From Parasponia andersonii (Eukaryota; Streptophyta; Magnoliopsida; Rosales; Cannabaceae): 64,000 nucleotides of DNA. Below the pieces are notes generated by a model that saw only the letters and a program-made list of their open reading frames with translations, was not told the origin of the DNA and did no database searches. Both the position numbers and the translations under genes were made by a program. Position 1 is the first letter of the stretch. Every line of letters starts with the position of its first letter. The stretch is from positions 975,516 to 1,039,515 of the forward strand of contig JXTB01000003.1 in NCBI GenBank assembly GCA_002914805.1, written 5' to 3'. Shown here piece after piece: positions 34,236-47,339 of the stretch.

Positions 34236-36990
34236 GATGGAAAGATTTTGCTTTCACCATGGACAAAAGCTCCGGGCCCTGATCAGAAGAACTGGATCAT
34301 TGTTGGTGGCAGGCTGACTCAGTTTGCCTTCAGGTTTTAAATGAAAACTTTTCTCTATATGAGCTTAATCATACGCACCAAGGTGTCAGATTATAGATCC
34401 ATTAGCTTATATAAGTCATCTACAAAATCATTTCTTAAATTTTGGCTAATGGGTTAAAATATGTCCTTCTTCTTATGGTTATCTCTAACACACACAATGC
34501 TAATGCTTTTGTTCCTAATAGATTAATCTCTAACAATATACTTATTGCTTATAAGGCGTTACACTCTATGAAAAAAAAGAAACAATGGCCAAAAAGATTA
34601 CTTGATATGAACAAAGCTTGTGACCGTGTGGAATGGAGATTTCTTGATGGGGTTATGAAGAAATTAGGGTTCAGTGAGGGGTGGAGGAAGTTGATTCAGA
34701 ATTGTATTGTCTACATCATTTTTCTCCTTTTTGATTAATGGCGTTCCAAAGAGGGATAGTAATTCCTTCTAGGTGCCTACATCAAGGGTACCCCTTTTCT
34801 CCGTACATGTTCTTTTTGTGTACAGAAATTCTATCTAATTTGCGCAACAGAGAGGTGATATCATGGGGATTGCTTGTTCTAGAGGCATGCCTCAGATCAA
34901 CCATCTTTTTTCGCCGATGATAGCTTGGTGTTCTGTAAAACTAAAAAAGTAGAAGCTGTAGTTGTCAAGAACATTTTGAAAATTTATGAAACCACCTCGG
35001 GATATAGGTTGTAAACTTTCATAAATCTGCCAATCTCGTTCAGTCCTAATTCAAGGGATGAAGATCGAAGTATTGTCCTTGGTACTTTGGGTTTGAAAAT
35101 TGCCTCTGCCCACTCAAAATACTTGGGATTGCCTTCAATGATTGGAAGAAATAAAAAAGAAACTTTCAGAAAATAAAATATCGAGTATGGCAGAAGCTTC
35201 AACAAGGAGAAAAGTACACATTTTTCAATGGGAGGAAAGGAGATTTTGATAAAAGCGGTGGCCTTAGCGATTTCAACTCATACTATGGGGGTCTTCCGAA
35301 TTCCATCAACTCTTTATCACCAGATTCAATCTCTTATTGCTCGCTTTTGGTGGGTTAGTGATAAGAAGTCAAAAGAGATCCACCGATGGAGGTAGGAGAA
35401 ACTCTGTATGGCTAAAAAGAATGGAGGTATAGGGTTTAGAGATTTTGAAGCTTTCAATTAAGCTTTATTAGCTAAGCAAGGGTGGTATCTACTTCAATAT
35501 CCTAACTCTTTTATCAGTCGAGTACTCAAGGCTAAGTACCTTTTAAATGCTTCTTTCTTGGAAGCTCTTCTTGGATATGCCCCTTCTTTTACTTAGAGAA
35601 GTATTATTTGAGGTAGAGAAGCTCTAAAACTTGGAATTCGAGCTCGTGTGGGCAATAGTCGCAACATTAGATTATTTGGAGATCCTTGGCTACCTCATCC
35701 TCATCCTCATTCCTTTCAGTCTAATACTAGAGCAAATGAGGTTAGTCAAAACTGGTTTGTTACTAATATTATCTTTCCTCACCCTTCTTGATGGAATGGG
35801 GATTTGATTAATAATATTTTCTGGGAGGTTGATCATCCTGATATTCTTGTATTCCTCTTGGAAGAGGGACATGCGAAGATATGTGCTTTTAGCATTATGA
35901 CTCAAAAGGGATTTACAATATTAAATCAGGCTATTGAGTCATTATGGAGAGAAGAAAAGAGGTAGGATCGTCATGTGATAACAAGGATAAAACTTGATGG
36001 TCCTTTATTTGGAGTCTTAATACCCCAAACAAAACAAAAAAAATTTCTTTGGAGGTGTTATCACAATATCTTCCTGGCATTATGCAATCTAGCGAAGTGA
36101 GGTATATCTACAACTGTTCTTTGCCCCAAGTATAAAAATATGACAGAAACGTTATTTCATACACTCTTTTCCTGTAAGTATGCGGAAACTTGTTAGTTCC
36201 TTAGCCCTTAGTGGAAATAGATCAAGGAACATCAAGGAGATGATGTTTAGACTTTTTTTCATTTCTTAGGAGAAAAATTTTCAAAAGAAGAATTCGAATC
36301 CTTTACCACTCTTTTTCGATGTTCTTGATGGGAACGTAATAAGATTGCTCATGGAGTCCGTCTAAACCTTCAGTCAACAGTGGTTGATTTTGTAGGCTCT
36401 TCTCTTTTTGAGTACTAATAAGCCGCGTTTCGTATTGATCCGATTGTTAAGCCTCCCAGTCCTTCTTGTGAGCATTGGGTTGCTCCTGATGTTGGCTGCT
36501 TGAAGCTTAATATTGATGCTGCACTTTCGGAGGACTATGGGTAGATAGAGATATGAGTTGTTGTCCGAGACTCGATAGGTTGAGTCCTTGCAGCCTGTTA
36601 TAAGAAATTGAAAGGGCTATTTGATTCTTATACTGTTGAACTTTTAGCTATGAGAAAAAGTCCATATTTTGCCATTGACTTAGGGTTCATTGTCGCTGTC
36701 CTAGAAAATGACTCTCTTAACGCTGTCCGAGTAGTTTAAACCTAGAATAACGATTCGTCTGTAACCGGTCTCATTGTTACGGATATTATTTATTTGTTGA
36801 GTATTAAAGGGTTAGTTATTGCAACTTTATTCATCGTTCGAGGAACAAAGTAACCCATTCGCTCGTTAAGATTAGCTCTTCTTTAAGCTGTTCTATATTT
36901 TGGTTTAGGAAAATTTTTAATTGTCTTGCTAGCAAATGACTTACACTTTTAATACAACTATCCTTACACTTTTAATACAACTATCCTTTT
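34236..36990 (+). mobile_element. Decayed L1-type LINE (non-LTR retrotransposon), 5'-truncated
   Basis: Fragments of the second LINE ORF can be read in order. The DKSSGP block is near 34262-34280, and VSDYRSISL near 34384. The RT part has NRLISNNILIAYKALHSMK (34517-34575) and DMNKACDRVEWRFLDGV (34606-34656). The zinc-binding/RVT region follows (about 35240-36200), and an RNase H domain with LKLNIDAALSEDYG near 36501-36540. A final HRSRNKVTHSLVK-like block lies near 36832-36870. Many stops and frameshifts; no endonuclease domain seen upstream, so it is 5'-truncated as LINEs usually are. The tail ends in a 23-bp tandem repeat rather than a clear poly-A. Confidence 0.75.
36940..36985. repeat. 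23-bp tandem repeat at the LINE 3' end
   Basis: The unit from CTTACACTTTTAATACAA to CTATC occurs twice in perfect tandem (36940-36962, 36963-36985). Confidence 0.95.
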
Positions 36991-37718
36991 CTTTCAAAGT
37001 TTTTTTTTAATCCAAATAAAACTTTGTAATTTGAAACATAATCCCTCGTGTTATCTCAATTATCCTCTGCTTTCACCATTGACAAGGTCAAAACTTGTGT
37101 TTTCTTTATCTACGTTCTTCTAATATTAAAGTTACATATAAAACTTTTAGTAATTTGAAACCTAACATTCCCCCGTATTATCTTTATTATCCTTGATCCT
37201 CCGTTGTTGTTGCATAATGGTTCTTTTTCCCTATTGCCACGACTTTTGAGTATGTCTTATTTTATTTATTTATTTTTCAAAACGGCTGCTTTTATTTTTT
37301 AAAAGTCCTCTTTTTCACGCCCACCAAACTTGTCATCGTAAGAAAATTGAGAATATGCCACCAATTAAGTGTGGGACACTCGCCGACTAATATCATAAAA
37401 TAATATAACTCATAGTATTGCACGAGAGACCACCAATAACCTCTAATTTACACTTTTCCCCCCTAATCACTACCCTTCTCATATAATTTCAACACTAGAA
37501 AAATATAAAAGTTTTATTGACATTTTAGCCCCCCCAAAAAAGCAAATAATTAAAAATAAATAAAATCCCAACAAACCTTGACTTTAAATTAGTGGTAAAA
37601 CTAAACAAAATAAGCCTGCATTTGCAGTAGTATTTCCATCTTTCATATTACTTCAACATCTTCGCCGTCAGAATAGAAATACTCTTCTTCGTCACACGTA
37701 CATGCATATGTGTGTGTC

Positions 37719-37755
<37 letters not shown>

Positions 37756-37810
37756 GGACTGAGTCAGGCGCACTTGGTAGTCTAGTGATCAAAGCTTGAG
37801 AGAGCCAAAA
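36991..37810 (+). promoter_or_regulatory. Upstream region of the methylesterase-like gene
   Basis: Mixed AT-rich sequence with no coding signal. A (TA)8-(GA)12 compound repeat at 37719-37757 lies 54-90 bases before the start codon. GA/CT tracts in this position are common in plant core promoters and 5' UTRs. The exact transcription start cannot be told. Confidence 0.4.
37719..37757. repeat. (TA)n(GA)n microsatellite
   Basis: TA run followed directly by a GA run just upstream of the methylesterase-like start codon. Confidence 0.95.
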
Positions 37811-40800
37811 ATGGGAAACTCGTTTGGATGTATCACTCCTCACAAGGAGGTGAGCAGCTTACAGAGACGGCCCTCTAAGAGGCGCTCAACAAAATCACCA
37901 TCTTCATCACCTTTTAACGACTCTTCTTCTTCTTCCTTCCTCACAAGAATCCGCTCTACCAAGAAGAAAACAGAGCTCACCAGAGAAGACGACTTGCTCC
38001 TTCAGCAGCAGGCCATGGCGGCTGCCCTGCTTTTCCGCCAGCACCAGAGGAACGGCGGTGCCGATATTCCCGCCGCCTTGATCAACCGCTCTACCTCCGT
38101 CGTTTACCCTTCTCCGGCCCCCCAAAAGCAAGGCTTCACTAGGAGCTCAAGCTCTAGGCAACGCTCTGGTTCGGATACTCTGCTTCAGCCTCAAGACCTT
38201 CTCAATTCTCAGGTCAGTTTTCTTTTATTTTTTATCATTTTTTTTTAATGTGAATATAGTTGAGGACTACTACCGAGAGCAATAAAACAAAATGCGAGCC
38301 TATATGCGTAAGTATAATTAGGCTGGACACATCCAACAAATAAATATTTTTCTCTGGGTTCTCGATTTTTGTTTTGTTGAATTTTATTTTTAGATATTTT
38401 TTATCAGATGATTATAAAGTTAAAATGGGTTTTATTTAGTTCGTCTGAATATTGTGAAAAAAAAAAAAGTTTGATGATTTGATTATATGAGATTAAGGAT
38501 GCGAATATAGTGATTCCATGGCTCATGTTGGCTTTCTTTTCTGTTGTGTGCGTTTTGGGATTAGCTTTTGGTTTGACCTAGTCGGTCAAATCTTCTGTTT
38601 CTATCACCTATAGCAGTCTTGAATTATATTACTTGATGTTTACGCAACCTCTAATTTGATTTTAATCTTACTTATTGCAACATGGGATTTTCTTAGCTGG
38701 TTGAAAGGTTCAACCCAGAACGGAACACTAGTGTTTCCTGCACTTAACCTACGTGGCTATGGTCCACTTTTTGAGATGATGGTTATTGGTTAACGAATAA
38801 TAGCGAAGTGTCATCTACCAGTTAAGAAGTTAAGAAGCCTACACTACGTCATTACACTTCAAAGCGAAAATGAGCTATTTCACATGAGCTCAAATGCTCA
38901 ATCCAACAGAAACCGTTCATGGAGAATAATATTATTATAATTTATAACGAACATTTGGAATTGTTTAGTTTTTTATTTCCTTGTATCAAATGGTAAAGTT
39001 ACATCAAGCTTGAGTATAGATATGATACTAAAATCTCTACATCAAACTCTATATTGTTTTTTAGTACTTTATTGCAGAGATAATGATGGAAAATACAATT
39101 CTTTGATGTGTACCATGTTGTCATTTGTCATTGCTGAATATTAGAAAGCTTTTTTTCTTTTTTCTTTTTTTCTTTTTTATGAAGGAACCAAAGAGCGTTG
39201 AGGGAATAGAAACCAGTCATTTTGTTCTTGTTCATGGAGGTGGATTTGGTGCTTGGTGTTGGTATAAAACTATGACACTATTAGAAGAAGGAGGGTTTAA
39301 AGTTGATGCAGTTGACTTAACTGGTTCTGGAGTCCATTCATCCGATACAAACAGCATAACAAGTCTAGCACAATACGTGAAGCCACTAACTGATATACTT
39401 GAGAAACTAAAGGATGGAAAGAAGGTTTGTATTCATTTTTCTCTTAACTAGCCTCTTGAATAGAAAAATAGAGGTTGAAAGCAACAATATCTTTCTCATA
39501 ATTGGATTTGATACTACTTGTTTCGAGTAGTTTAGACTGATCTATAAATTATACTTTTGGTTAATTTCAGGTAATTCTGGTGGGACATGATTTTGGTGGT
39601 GTTTGTATATCATACGTCATGGAGTTATTTCCATCCAAAATAGCAAAGGCTATATTTATTGCTGCAACAATGTTGGCTAGTGGACAGAGTACTCTTGATT
39701 TGTTTTCTCGACAGGTTGGTTCTTCACTCCACTTCTTCACTCAAAAGAAGGAGAACATAAGACATAAAATAAGGGAATGGCTTAACACTCACTCAAAAGT
39801 ACGCATCTCTGGTTTACTAAAAAATTCAGCAAACTGAAACCTTGTCGAAAGTTGTTTTTTAGACACAAATAAAATATGTATATATATATATACACACACA
39901 CACACACATACACACTTACACACAGTATATGTGCTCCCGCTTGCTTTTTCATTGTTTAATTGTATCATATCACCCTCTTCACCAACACCATTCCATTACA
40001 AGTTTCAGAATCTGACCCCACAGATATCAGATGAACAAAGCAATTGATACCCCCTTTAAAAAATATATAATTTTAGCTTGATTTGTCAGTTTAGTCTGAA
40101 ATATGGTATCTTAGAGTTTAAAAAGTAGATCAGAATTTGAAAAAAAAAAAAAGAAAGAAAAACAAGCATGTTTACTTATCCATAATAAAAAGAATCGTAA
40201 AAGAAAGAGCTAAGAGAGGAATAAGAAGAGATGAGATAAGAATTCAGTGATTCCCTTTCTTATGTTCGAGTACCATTAAAATGTGGAATTGGAATCAACC
40301 CAATTCCCTTTTAGTGTTTACGTTTCTTTAGTAATAGAAATCAAACTTAGTCCATTACTAAATTGCTGTAATATGTGAATGATATTAGTATTATTCTTTA
40401 AAATCGTGAAGAGTATATATATATATATATATCATTTTATAATTACTCAAACTGGATGAAAAATATGATCAGGCGACTATTATAATTGAGATAACTCTTT
40501 TATTTCTTGTGACATGACTTCAATGTGGCTAAAACTACCTATTGAGATATCTCTTTTTTTCCATGTTGCAGATAGGGCCAAATGATCTGATGCAGCAGGC
40601 ACAAATATTCTTGTATGCCAATGGGAAGGATCAGCCTCCTACTGCTATTGATCATAACAAAGAATTGGTCAAAGATCTCTTCTTCAATCAAAGTCCTTCT
40701 AAGGTATGTTCATAACACTTTCATGATGTCGTGGTCAAGCCTTTCTCACACCATTTTTACTCGAAAACTGTCGTTTGGAGCTGCTGTTGATGAAGCCTTT

Positions 40801-41102
40801 TGTTATGGTTATCCCAATTTCAGGATGTTGCCTTAGCCTCAGTATCAATGAGGCCTGTCCCTTTTGCACCAGTCATGGAGAAGCTCTCTCTTTCTGAGGC
40901 AAATTATGGCTCGATTCGCAGGTTTTACGTTGTAACACCAGAAGATCAGGCCATAACTGCTGCTGTACAAGAGATTATGATCAACTTGCATCTGCCGGAG
41001 CAGGTTTTTCGAGTCAAGGGCTCTGATCATTCACCTTTTTTCTCTAGGCCTCAGTCTTTACACAAGATATTAGTAGAGATAGCCCATATTCCACCAAAGT
41101 AA
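37811..41102 (+). CDS. Methylesterase-family alpha/beta hydrolase, MES11-15 type, Asp at nucleophile position
   Basis: Exons: 37811-38212, 39185-39424, 39571-39714, 40572-40703, 40824-41102; 398 aa. Exon 1 encodes a basic, Ser/Arg-rich N-terminal extension of 134 aa beginning MGNSFGC, a pattern suited to N-myristoylation at Gly2 and acylation at Cys7; family members have also been predicted to be plastid-targeted. The hydrolase core follows: oxyanion-side HGGGFGAWCW (151-160), nucleophile elbow GHDFGG (219-224), PEDQAI acid residue Asp347 and GSDHSPFF with His375. The MES family cleaves methyl esters of IAA, salicylate or jasmonate using Ser in GHSxGG. Here Asp221 replaces Ser, so ordinary esterase chemistry is doubtful. 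The extension and motif fit the Arabidopsis MES11-15 subgroup; neighbour context suggests MES13. The exact substrate is unknown. Confidence 0.9.
39877..39925. repeat. (TA)n(CA)n microsatellite in intron 3 of the methylesterase-like gene
   Basis: Compound TA/CA run with interruptions. A second (AT)n tract lies at 40413-40432 in the same intron. Confidence 0.9.
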
Positions 41103-41321
41103 AAACTAGGACTTGGCTCCAAATTACACTACAGTATCTAATATTTCATGGGCTGCAATGTAAAATTCAGTGAGAAGCATTGTGTATAATGTTGAAGCCT
41201 TCAAAGTATTACATTTCTTATTTATTGGATCGTTGAGAGGTCATATGGGGAGTACTTTGTTTTTGAAAATCTGTTAATAACAGGAAATATGGTGTAAAAG
41301 GAGAATGAGCTATCCACTAAC

Positions 41322-41897
41322 TGTTGGAATATTTTTGTACGAACTAGCACAATTGTTAGTAACTCACTATAATATCGTAGTTAAAGTATGTTATAAACAA
41401 TTATGCAATTTTGTATTAATTATGTGTGGTATTACCAATTGGGTCGTAAGAGATGGACACTTACTAATTAGCTAGCTTGAGGTCCCATGAACTACATCTC
41501 TTTGCCAACATTGGTCTGCCTATTGGGCAATAGCCATCTTCTATAGAGACACACATTATAGCCCAAGAATGAAGCCCATTTTGGTGAGATTAAAGGGCAT
41601 GGCTTAAAACTAGTTGCAACTAGTTGTGTGGTGTGTGTGTAGAGTGAATGATATGGCAAAGGGATGAGAGCTATGAATCTCTCTTACTCCTATGTTCTTT
41701 TTGGTGTTGTAGGATTAAAAGAGAGATGATGGAAAGTCCAAATTTAATGGAAAGCTAATGAGGTAATTATCTAACCTCTTTCTTGTTAATATGCTTCAAA
41801 ATCAAATCGGGTGTTTATGTTTTGATTATTTTGTGGATGAGCTATATGCTGTCTTTTGATTCATTGATTATGCTCATCATGTTTTTAAAATACAACA
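41322..41897 (+). repeat. 5' LTR of the interrupted copia element
   Basis: Starts TGTTGGAATA and ends ...AAATACAACA (576 bp), bounded by the canonical TG...CA, with a primer-binding site three bases later. It lies only 219 bases past the methylesterase-like stop codon. Confidence 0.65.
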
Positions 41898-41900
41898 ATC

Positions 41901-41913
41901 GGTATCAAGAGCT
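41901..41913 (+). promoter_or_regulatory. Primer-binding site resembling the initiator tRNA-Met complement
   Basis: GGTATCAAGAGCT next to the LTR end matches the plant copia consensus TGGTATCAGAGC apart from an inserted A and the first base. Confidence 0.65.
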
Positions 41914-42235
41914 AGTTCCATTTGTTTTGAGGATGTCAATTTTTATCAATTTTTTTTTTGGATTTTTTTTTATTATTTTTGTGGATTTTGTACTATTTTT
42001 TTTCTTTCCAAAATCTGATTTTGGCTCGAATTGATGATATGTTGAGCTTGTAAACCTTGAATATGACTTCTGGGTATTGATTTGATTGATTTTTATGGAA
42101 TTATTTGGCCATTTTCATGATTTTTTTAAAGCTTTGAACATGGGTGAAAATGGGTTTGATTTTTCAAAAGCTTTCAAGCCTTTTGAGGCAAATAATTGCT
42201 ATAAATTGAAAGAAAATTAAATTTGGAGCAAAACC

Positions 42236-44389
42236 TGTCACGATCCAAATCCAAGGCTAATAGGAGAAAGGGAATTTCACAAGTAGAAATTCAAAAATTG
42301 TTTTTGAAAAATTTATAAAAATAATTTTAAAAATAAAATTCTCACAGTTTTGTGATCACCATTATACATAGATTGTTAATGAAATTTATTGAAACAAATC
42401 AGTCTCACAGTCTAATATAATAATTATACAGACCAAGTCCATGAAATGAGTCCTTAAGTGTTGATACAAGCCAATTTAAATAAACCAATATATTTTACAT
42501 AATTACCAATTTCTAGCAAGGTAACTAGCTTTTCACTACTCTGCTCCCAAGTCTCCAAAATTACACCGAGCACTACCTGAAAGGGAAAAAAATAAGGGGT
42601 GAGCATTCACATGCTCGGTAAGAATTCAATTACCTTTTAGATGGATGCAATTTCTCAAACCTACATAGTTAGTACCTTTAATCTATTTATAAATCAAAAT
42701 TATAAATCATTGGTATCCAGAATAATCATATGTTCAAAACCAAGACCAAAGCCGCATTAATATACATATCATACCTCAACAAGTAAATAAGTGAGTTCTC
42801 ATCTTTCCATCATAGCCATATAATACCTCTGTAGTAGAGGTACCCAGCATCTTGACACTGCCCATAGGCGTAGCAAAAACCTACACAGGGGCATAGTTCT
42901 TTCAGCTACTGCTACAATAACTCGTTGGTGAACTAAAATACCATGATGCTATAATGGAACTCAAGTGTGTGATCCTATGGTATGTATAACATATTACGAT
43001 TCACAACAACCATGCATCTATTGATTTAATTATGCTTTAAAAATCCAACTTGGTATTATTCTAGGATTTATTGTACATGGGCAATACACTGCTATTTAAC
43101 CCCATAATCATAATGTAAAACTATATGTAAAATTCACATAGTCTAATCCCAGTATAATCAAACGGTTTATATCAATTTCATAAATCATCGTAAAATCACG
43201 ATTTTTCATAAGTAGCTTTTAATACAATGGTAACTCAAAATGGATATAAAATCAGGTAATCAAACTCCTACCTTGATATGGTAGTAATATCAAGCTGAAA
43301 ACACTCGTAGAATCTCCCATTAGTCACTCAGGTATTCGAATGACAATTTCTTGTTCTTAGTAAGTCTACTTGAAAAAATGATTTTTCTACCAAAGCCTCA
43401 AATAGAGAAACAAAGGTCATCTTTGAATTCAGAGCACCCAAAAATGCTAGGTTAGATATATATCTTGTCAAAAAATGGATATCGATGCGGGACAGTACTG
43501 TGGCACGCAAAACGGTACAATTTTGAGCCACAAAATTCTAATTTTGTTCCACTTCGAAACATAGTGATATTTTATATCAAAATTCATTTCTCAACCTCAT
43601 TAAGTCCAAATTCCAAGTCAAAACTTAGTTTCAAGGTCCTGAGCACTAATTAAGCTCAAAAATCCAAAAACTACAATAATACCACTTTTTCGAAATATTT
43701 AGAAAAATGTCCTCTTTTTTAATTAAAATTTACCACACATACGGTTACCATTTTTACTTCTACTAACCGTAATTATTCATAATTTTTAACCTACTTTCAC
43801 CTCATATATTTACCTCGGGTAAATAAATCACTTAACCAAAATAATGACGTAAATATCACTTTTTTTTTTATAAAATTGGTAAAACAACAAAAGTGGTGAA
43901 AACCTTACCGGAAATGAATTTGACTGAGGAACTACTTGGAGGAGGTCAATGATGGGAAAGGAGCTCCCACATGCCGGTAGTGACAAGAACGGAGATCGAA
44001 CGACGAGTAACCGGCCAAAAAACCGTGTTTCAAGCGAGATTTTCAGAGGGGCAGATCTCAACCACTGGAGCTCCGATTCCAGCTAAACTGGTCGGGTTCT
44101 CTTTATCGTCGAGCTCTCTTCGGCATGAGGTGATGTGAGGATCCGGCCGTGGTGGCATGTGGTAGCGGTGTGGCTTGATAGATCTGTCTCTTTCTCCCCT
44201 CTCTTAATCTCTCAAATGTGAGAATTTAAGTTTCTTGGGGGGAGGGGGGTTATGCAATTTCAAACACTGTAGCCCCTTATTTTTTAATTCCAGATATTTT
44301 TATTATTTTATTCAGAAAATATCTTTTTACAACAATGTCATCGGTCTTTAAAAATTCCAAATTGTCCTTATAAATTCTTAGATTTTACA
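42236..44389 (-). repeat. 3' LTR of the gypsy element (2154 bp)
   Basis: Plus-strand edges TGTCACGATC ... GATTTTACA. It aligns by eye with the copy at 49223-50860 over both ends. It retains a central stretch (about 43030-43510) that the other copy lacks. It is the 3' LTR because the element reads on the minus strand. Confidence 0.85.
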
Positions 44390-44403
44390 TCCTCCATTCC
44401 TTA
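44390..44403 (-). promoter_or_regulatory. Polypurine tract of the gypsy element
   Basis: On the minus strand AAGGAATGGAGGA directly precedes the LTR start TGTAAAATC, the expected plus-strand priming site. Confidence 0.65.
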
Positions 44404-44603
44404 AAGGAATTTCGTCCCGAAATTCGAGTACAAAACAAGGGTCAAAGTATAACTTCAAGCTAAAAGTTAAACAAATAAGGATATTTCTCATACATTTTTG
44501 TTTCAATCTCCCAAATGGCTTCGTCTTTCTTGTAGTGTTGCTAGAGAACCTTGACAAGTGATATTTTTCTATTTCAAAGTACTTTGAGCTCCCTTCGTAG
44601 TAT

Positions 44604-46100
44604 TCAAACTAGTTGTTCTTTATATGTTACCTCCTCTTGTAACGACACTTTCATATATTGAATGACATGTGATGGGTCAGGTACGCACTTTTTGAGCATT
44701 GAGACATGAAATACATTGTGCACTTGGCCCAATTGTGGTGACAAATCTAAACGATACGCCACTAGCCCAATTCTAGCTGTGATCTCAAATAGTCCAATAT
44801 ACCTTGGAGCCAATTTGCCTTTAAGCCCAAATCTAGTAATCCTATGCCTTGGCATTACTTTTAAGAATACTTGATCACCAATTTTGAACTCTATTTCGTA
44901 TCTCTCAGGATCTGCATAGCTCTTCTGATGACTTTAAGTAGCCTTGAGTCTTTCCTGTATCTTAGCAGTCTTCTCAATAGTCTTATATATCAATTTTGGT
45001 CCAAGAGTAACATACTCCTCTGCATTAGCCTAACACAAGAGTGATTGGCATAATATCTCATATAATACCTCATATGGAGCCATGCCAAGACTGACTTGGT
45101 AGTTGTTATTTTAAGCATTCTCTCCCAATGATAGGTGATCATCCCAACTTCTACCAAAATTCAGTATACAGGAGCAAATCATGTCCTCTAGAATTTGAAT
45201 AGTCTTATCAGATTGGCCGTCTATCTGAGGATGATGAGCTATACTGAGATTCAGTTCTATTCTCAAAGCTCTCTACAAAACTCTCTAAAATTTTGATGTA
45301 AATCTTGGGTCTCTGTCAGAAACTATGCTTGATGGTACCCCATGCAATCGAACAATATTATCAATATAGAGACGACTAAGCTTATTGAGTGAAAAATCAG
45401 ACCTAATCGATAAAAAATGAGTAGTCTTTGTCATTCGATCAATAATCACCCAAACTGTGTTGTTCTTTTCTGAGTAATTGGTAAACCCATCATAAAGTCC
45501 ATTGTGATCTTATCCTATTTCTACTCCAGTATGGGTAAAGGCTGCAGTTGTTTAGCTAGTATTTAGTGTCCTGTCTTGACTTATTGACAAGTAATACACT
45601 TAGCCATAAAAATAGCTACATCACGGTTCAATACCTTTCCACCGGTACTATCTTTTCAAATCATGGTACATCTCTGTGCTACCACATTATACTATATACT
45701 TAGACTAATAAGGCTCAATGAGAATGGTTTCTCTAAGGTGAAAATTGTTAGCTAACACTAGCTTTCCTCTGAAAGGCTCAATGAGAATGGTTTCTCTAAG
45801 GTGAAAATTGTTAGCTACCACTAGCTTTCCTCTGAAAAGCACAAATCCTTCTCTATTTGTATTCCAATCTTCCAACTTTTCACTATTTTTGAGTTAACTC
45901 TAGATCATTCTCAACTCTTAGTCTTGCCATTGACTTTGCTGTACTATCTGGAGAAGTGCTGGTATAGCAACAAAATTACTAAGACAAGCAACTTTGTCAG
46001 TTTCAAAATACTGCAAATTGTAATCATCAATTACCACTGAGTTCTTCTAATCTTGAAAAATAAGTCCAGCTAATATGCCATGAGGTTTCTCAAAACGTTA
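44604..46100 (-). pseudogene. Integrase region of the gypsy element
   Basis: The C-terminal part at 44604-44855 reads FGLKGKLAPRYIGLFEI, then AYRLDLSPQLGQVHNVFHVS, a hallmark end of plant gypsy integrases. The upstream core (about 44900-45700) is readable only in broken frames, for example the [15 protein letters not shown] segment near 45420-45470. A 63-bp tandem duplication falls inside this region. Confidence 0.7.
45711..45836. repeat. 63-bp tandem duplication inside the gypsy element
   Basis: AGGCTCAATGAGAATGGTTT begins both units (45711 and 45774). The copies differ by one base that I can see, so it is recent relative to the element. Confidence 0.95.
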
Positions 46101-47330
46101 ACTACAACATTGGCCTTACCAGGATGGTATTATAGGTCAAAGTCTTAATCTTCCATGTACTCGACCCATCTTTGTTGCCTCAAGTTCAAATTACACTGAG
46201 TGAAGAGATACTTTAAACTCTTATGATCGTAGAATACGTCAAACTTCACACCATATAAGTAACATCTCTAAATCTTGAGTGCAAAAATCACTGATATAAG
46301 TTCCAGGTCAAGGGTAGAATAATTCTTCTCAACTGGCTTCAACTAATGAGAAGCATAAGTTACTACCTTACTATTCTGCATCAAGACACATCCCAATCCA
46401 AAATTGGAAGCATTGGTGTACACAACATAAGGTTCATTACTGTTAAGAACAGTAAGAACAGGTGCATTTGTTAATCTCTACTTCAATTCCATTAAAGCTT
46501 CTTTGGAGTCGTCATCCCAAGTGAACTTGACATCTTTTCTTGTTAACTTTGTCAAAGATAAAATAATTCTCAAAAAATTCTCCACAAAATGATAGTAATA
46601 GCTTGCTAAACTGAGGAAACTTCTTATCTTAGTCATATTCTTTGGTTTTTCTCACTTAAGAACAGATTCTATCTTAGTAGAATCGACTGAAATACCCTTT
46701 TGAGAAATCATATGCCCTAAGAATTTCACTTCTGTCATCCAAAAGTCATACTTAGATCTCTTGGCATACAATTGATGATCTCTCAAAATTTGAAGTACAA
46801 TCCTTAAGTGTTCAACATATTCTTCTTGAATCTTCAAGTTTATCAAAATGTTGCAGGAGTATAAGGGCTAAAATTCCTATTCATGAGATCCATAAATGCT
46901 GCATGAGTATTTGTCAGACTAAATAATATAACCAAGAACTTGAAGTGGCCATAACGAGTTTTGAATACGATTTTCGGTATGTCTTTCTCTTAAATCTTTA
47001 ACTGTTAATAACTGATCTTAAATCAATCTTAGGGAAAGATCTTAATCCACTGAGTTGATCAAATAACTCATCAATCCTTGATAGAGGATACTTGTTCTTC
47101 ACCGTAAGCTGATTTAATCTTTTATAATCCACATAGAATCTGAGAGTACCATTAGCTTTCTTGGCAAACAACAAAGGTGCACCCCATGGAGAAGTACTAT
47201 TCCTGATGAATCCTTTCGATAAAAGATTATCCAACTGACTTCTCAACTTAATCATTTCCACTGAAGCTATGCGATAGGCTGAAATAACAACTGGCTAGGC
47301 TCTGGAAATCAAATCAATATAGAATTCAAT
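46100..47330 (-). pseudogene. Reverse transcriptase and RNase H of the gypsy element
   Basis: RT N-terminal block at 46998-47261: [20 protein letters not shown], then [20 protein letters not shown]. The later RT block is at 46652-46846 (LYAKRSKYDFW, VKFLGHMISQKGI). RNase H text continues at lower plus-strand coordinates (about 46100-46560) with stops. The segment between, including the expected YIDD box, is frame-broken. Confidence 0.8.
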
Positions 47331-47339
47331 CTCCCTATC

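Noticed and set aside
33850-34266. 138-codon minus-strand ORF
   Set aside because: Contains a leucine run from an ATT repeat and no family motif. Partly overlaps the LINE start.
37907-38131. Minus-strand ORF with Gly/Arg-rich text
   Set aside because: Antisense shadow of the Ser/Arg-rich exon 1 of the methylesterase-like gene.
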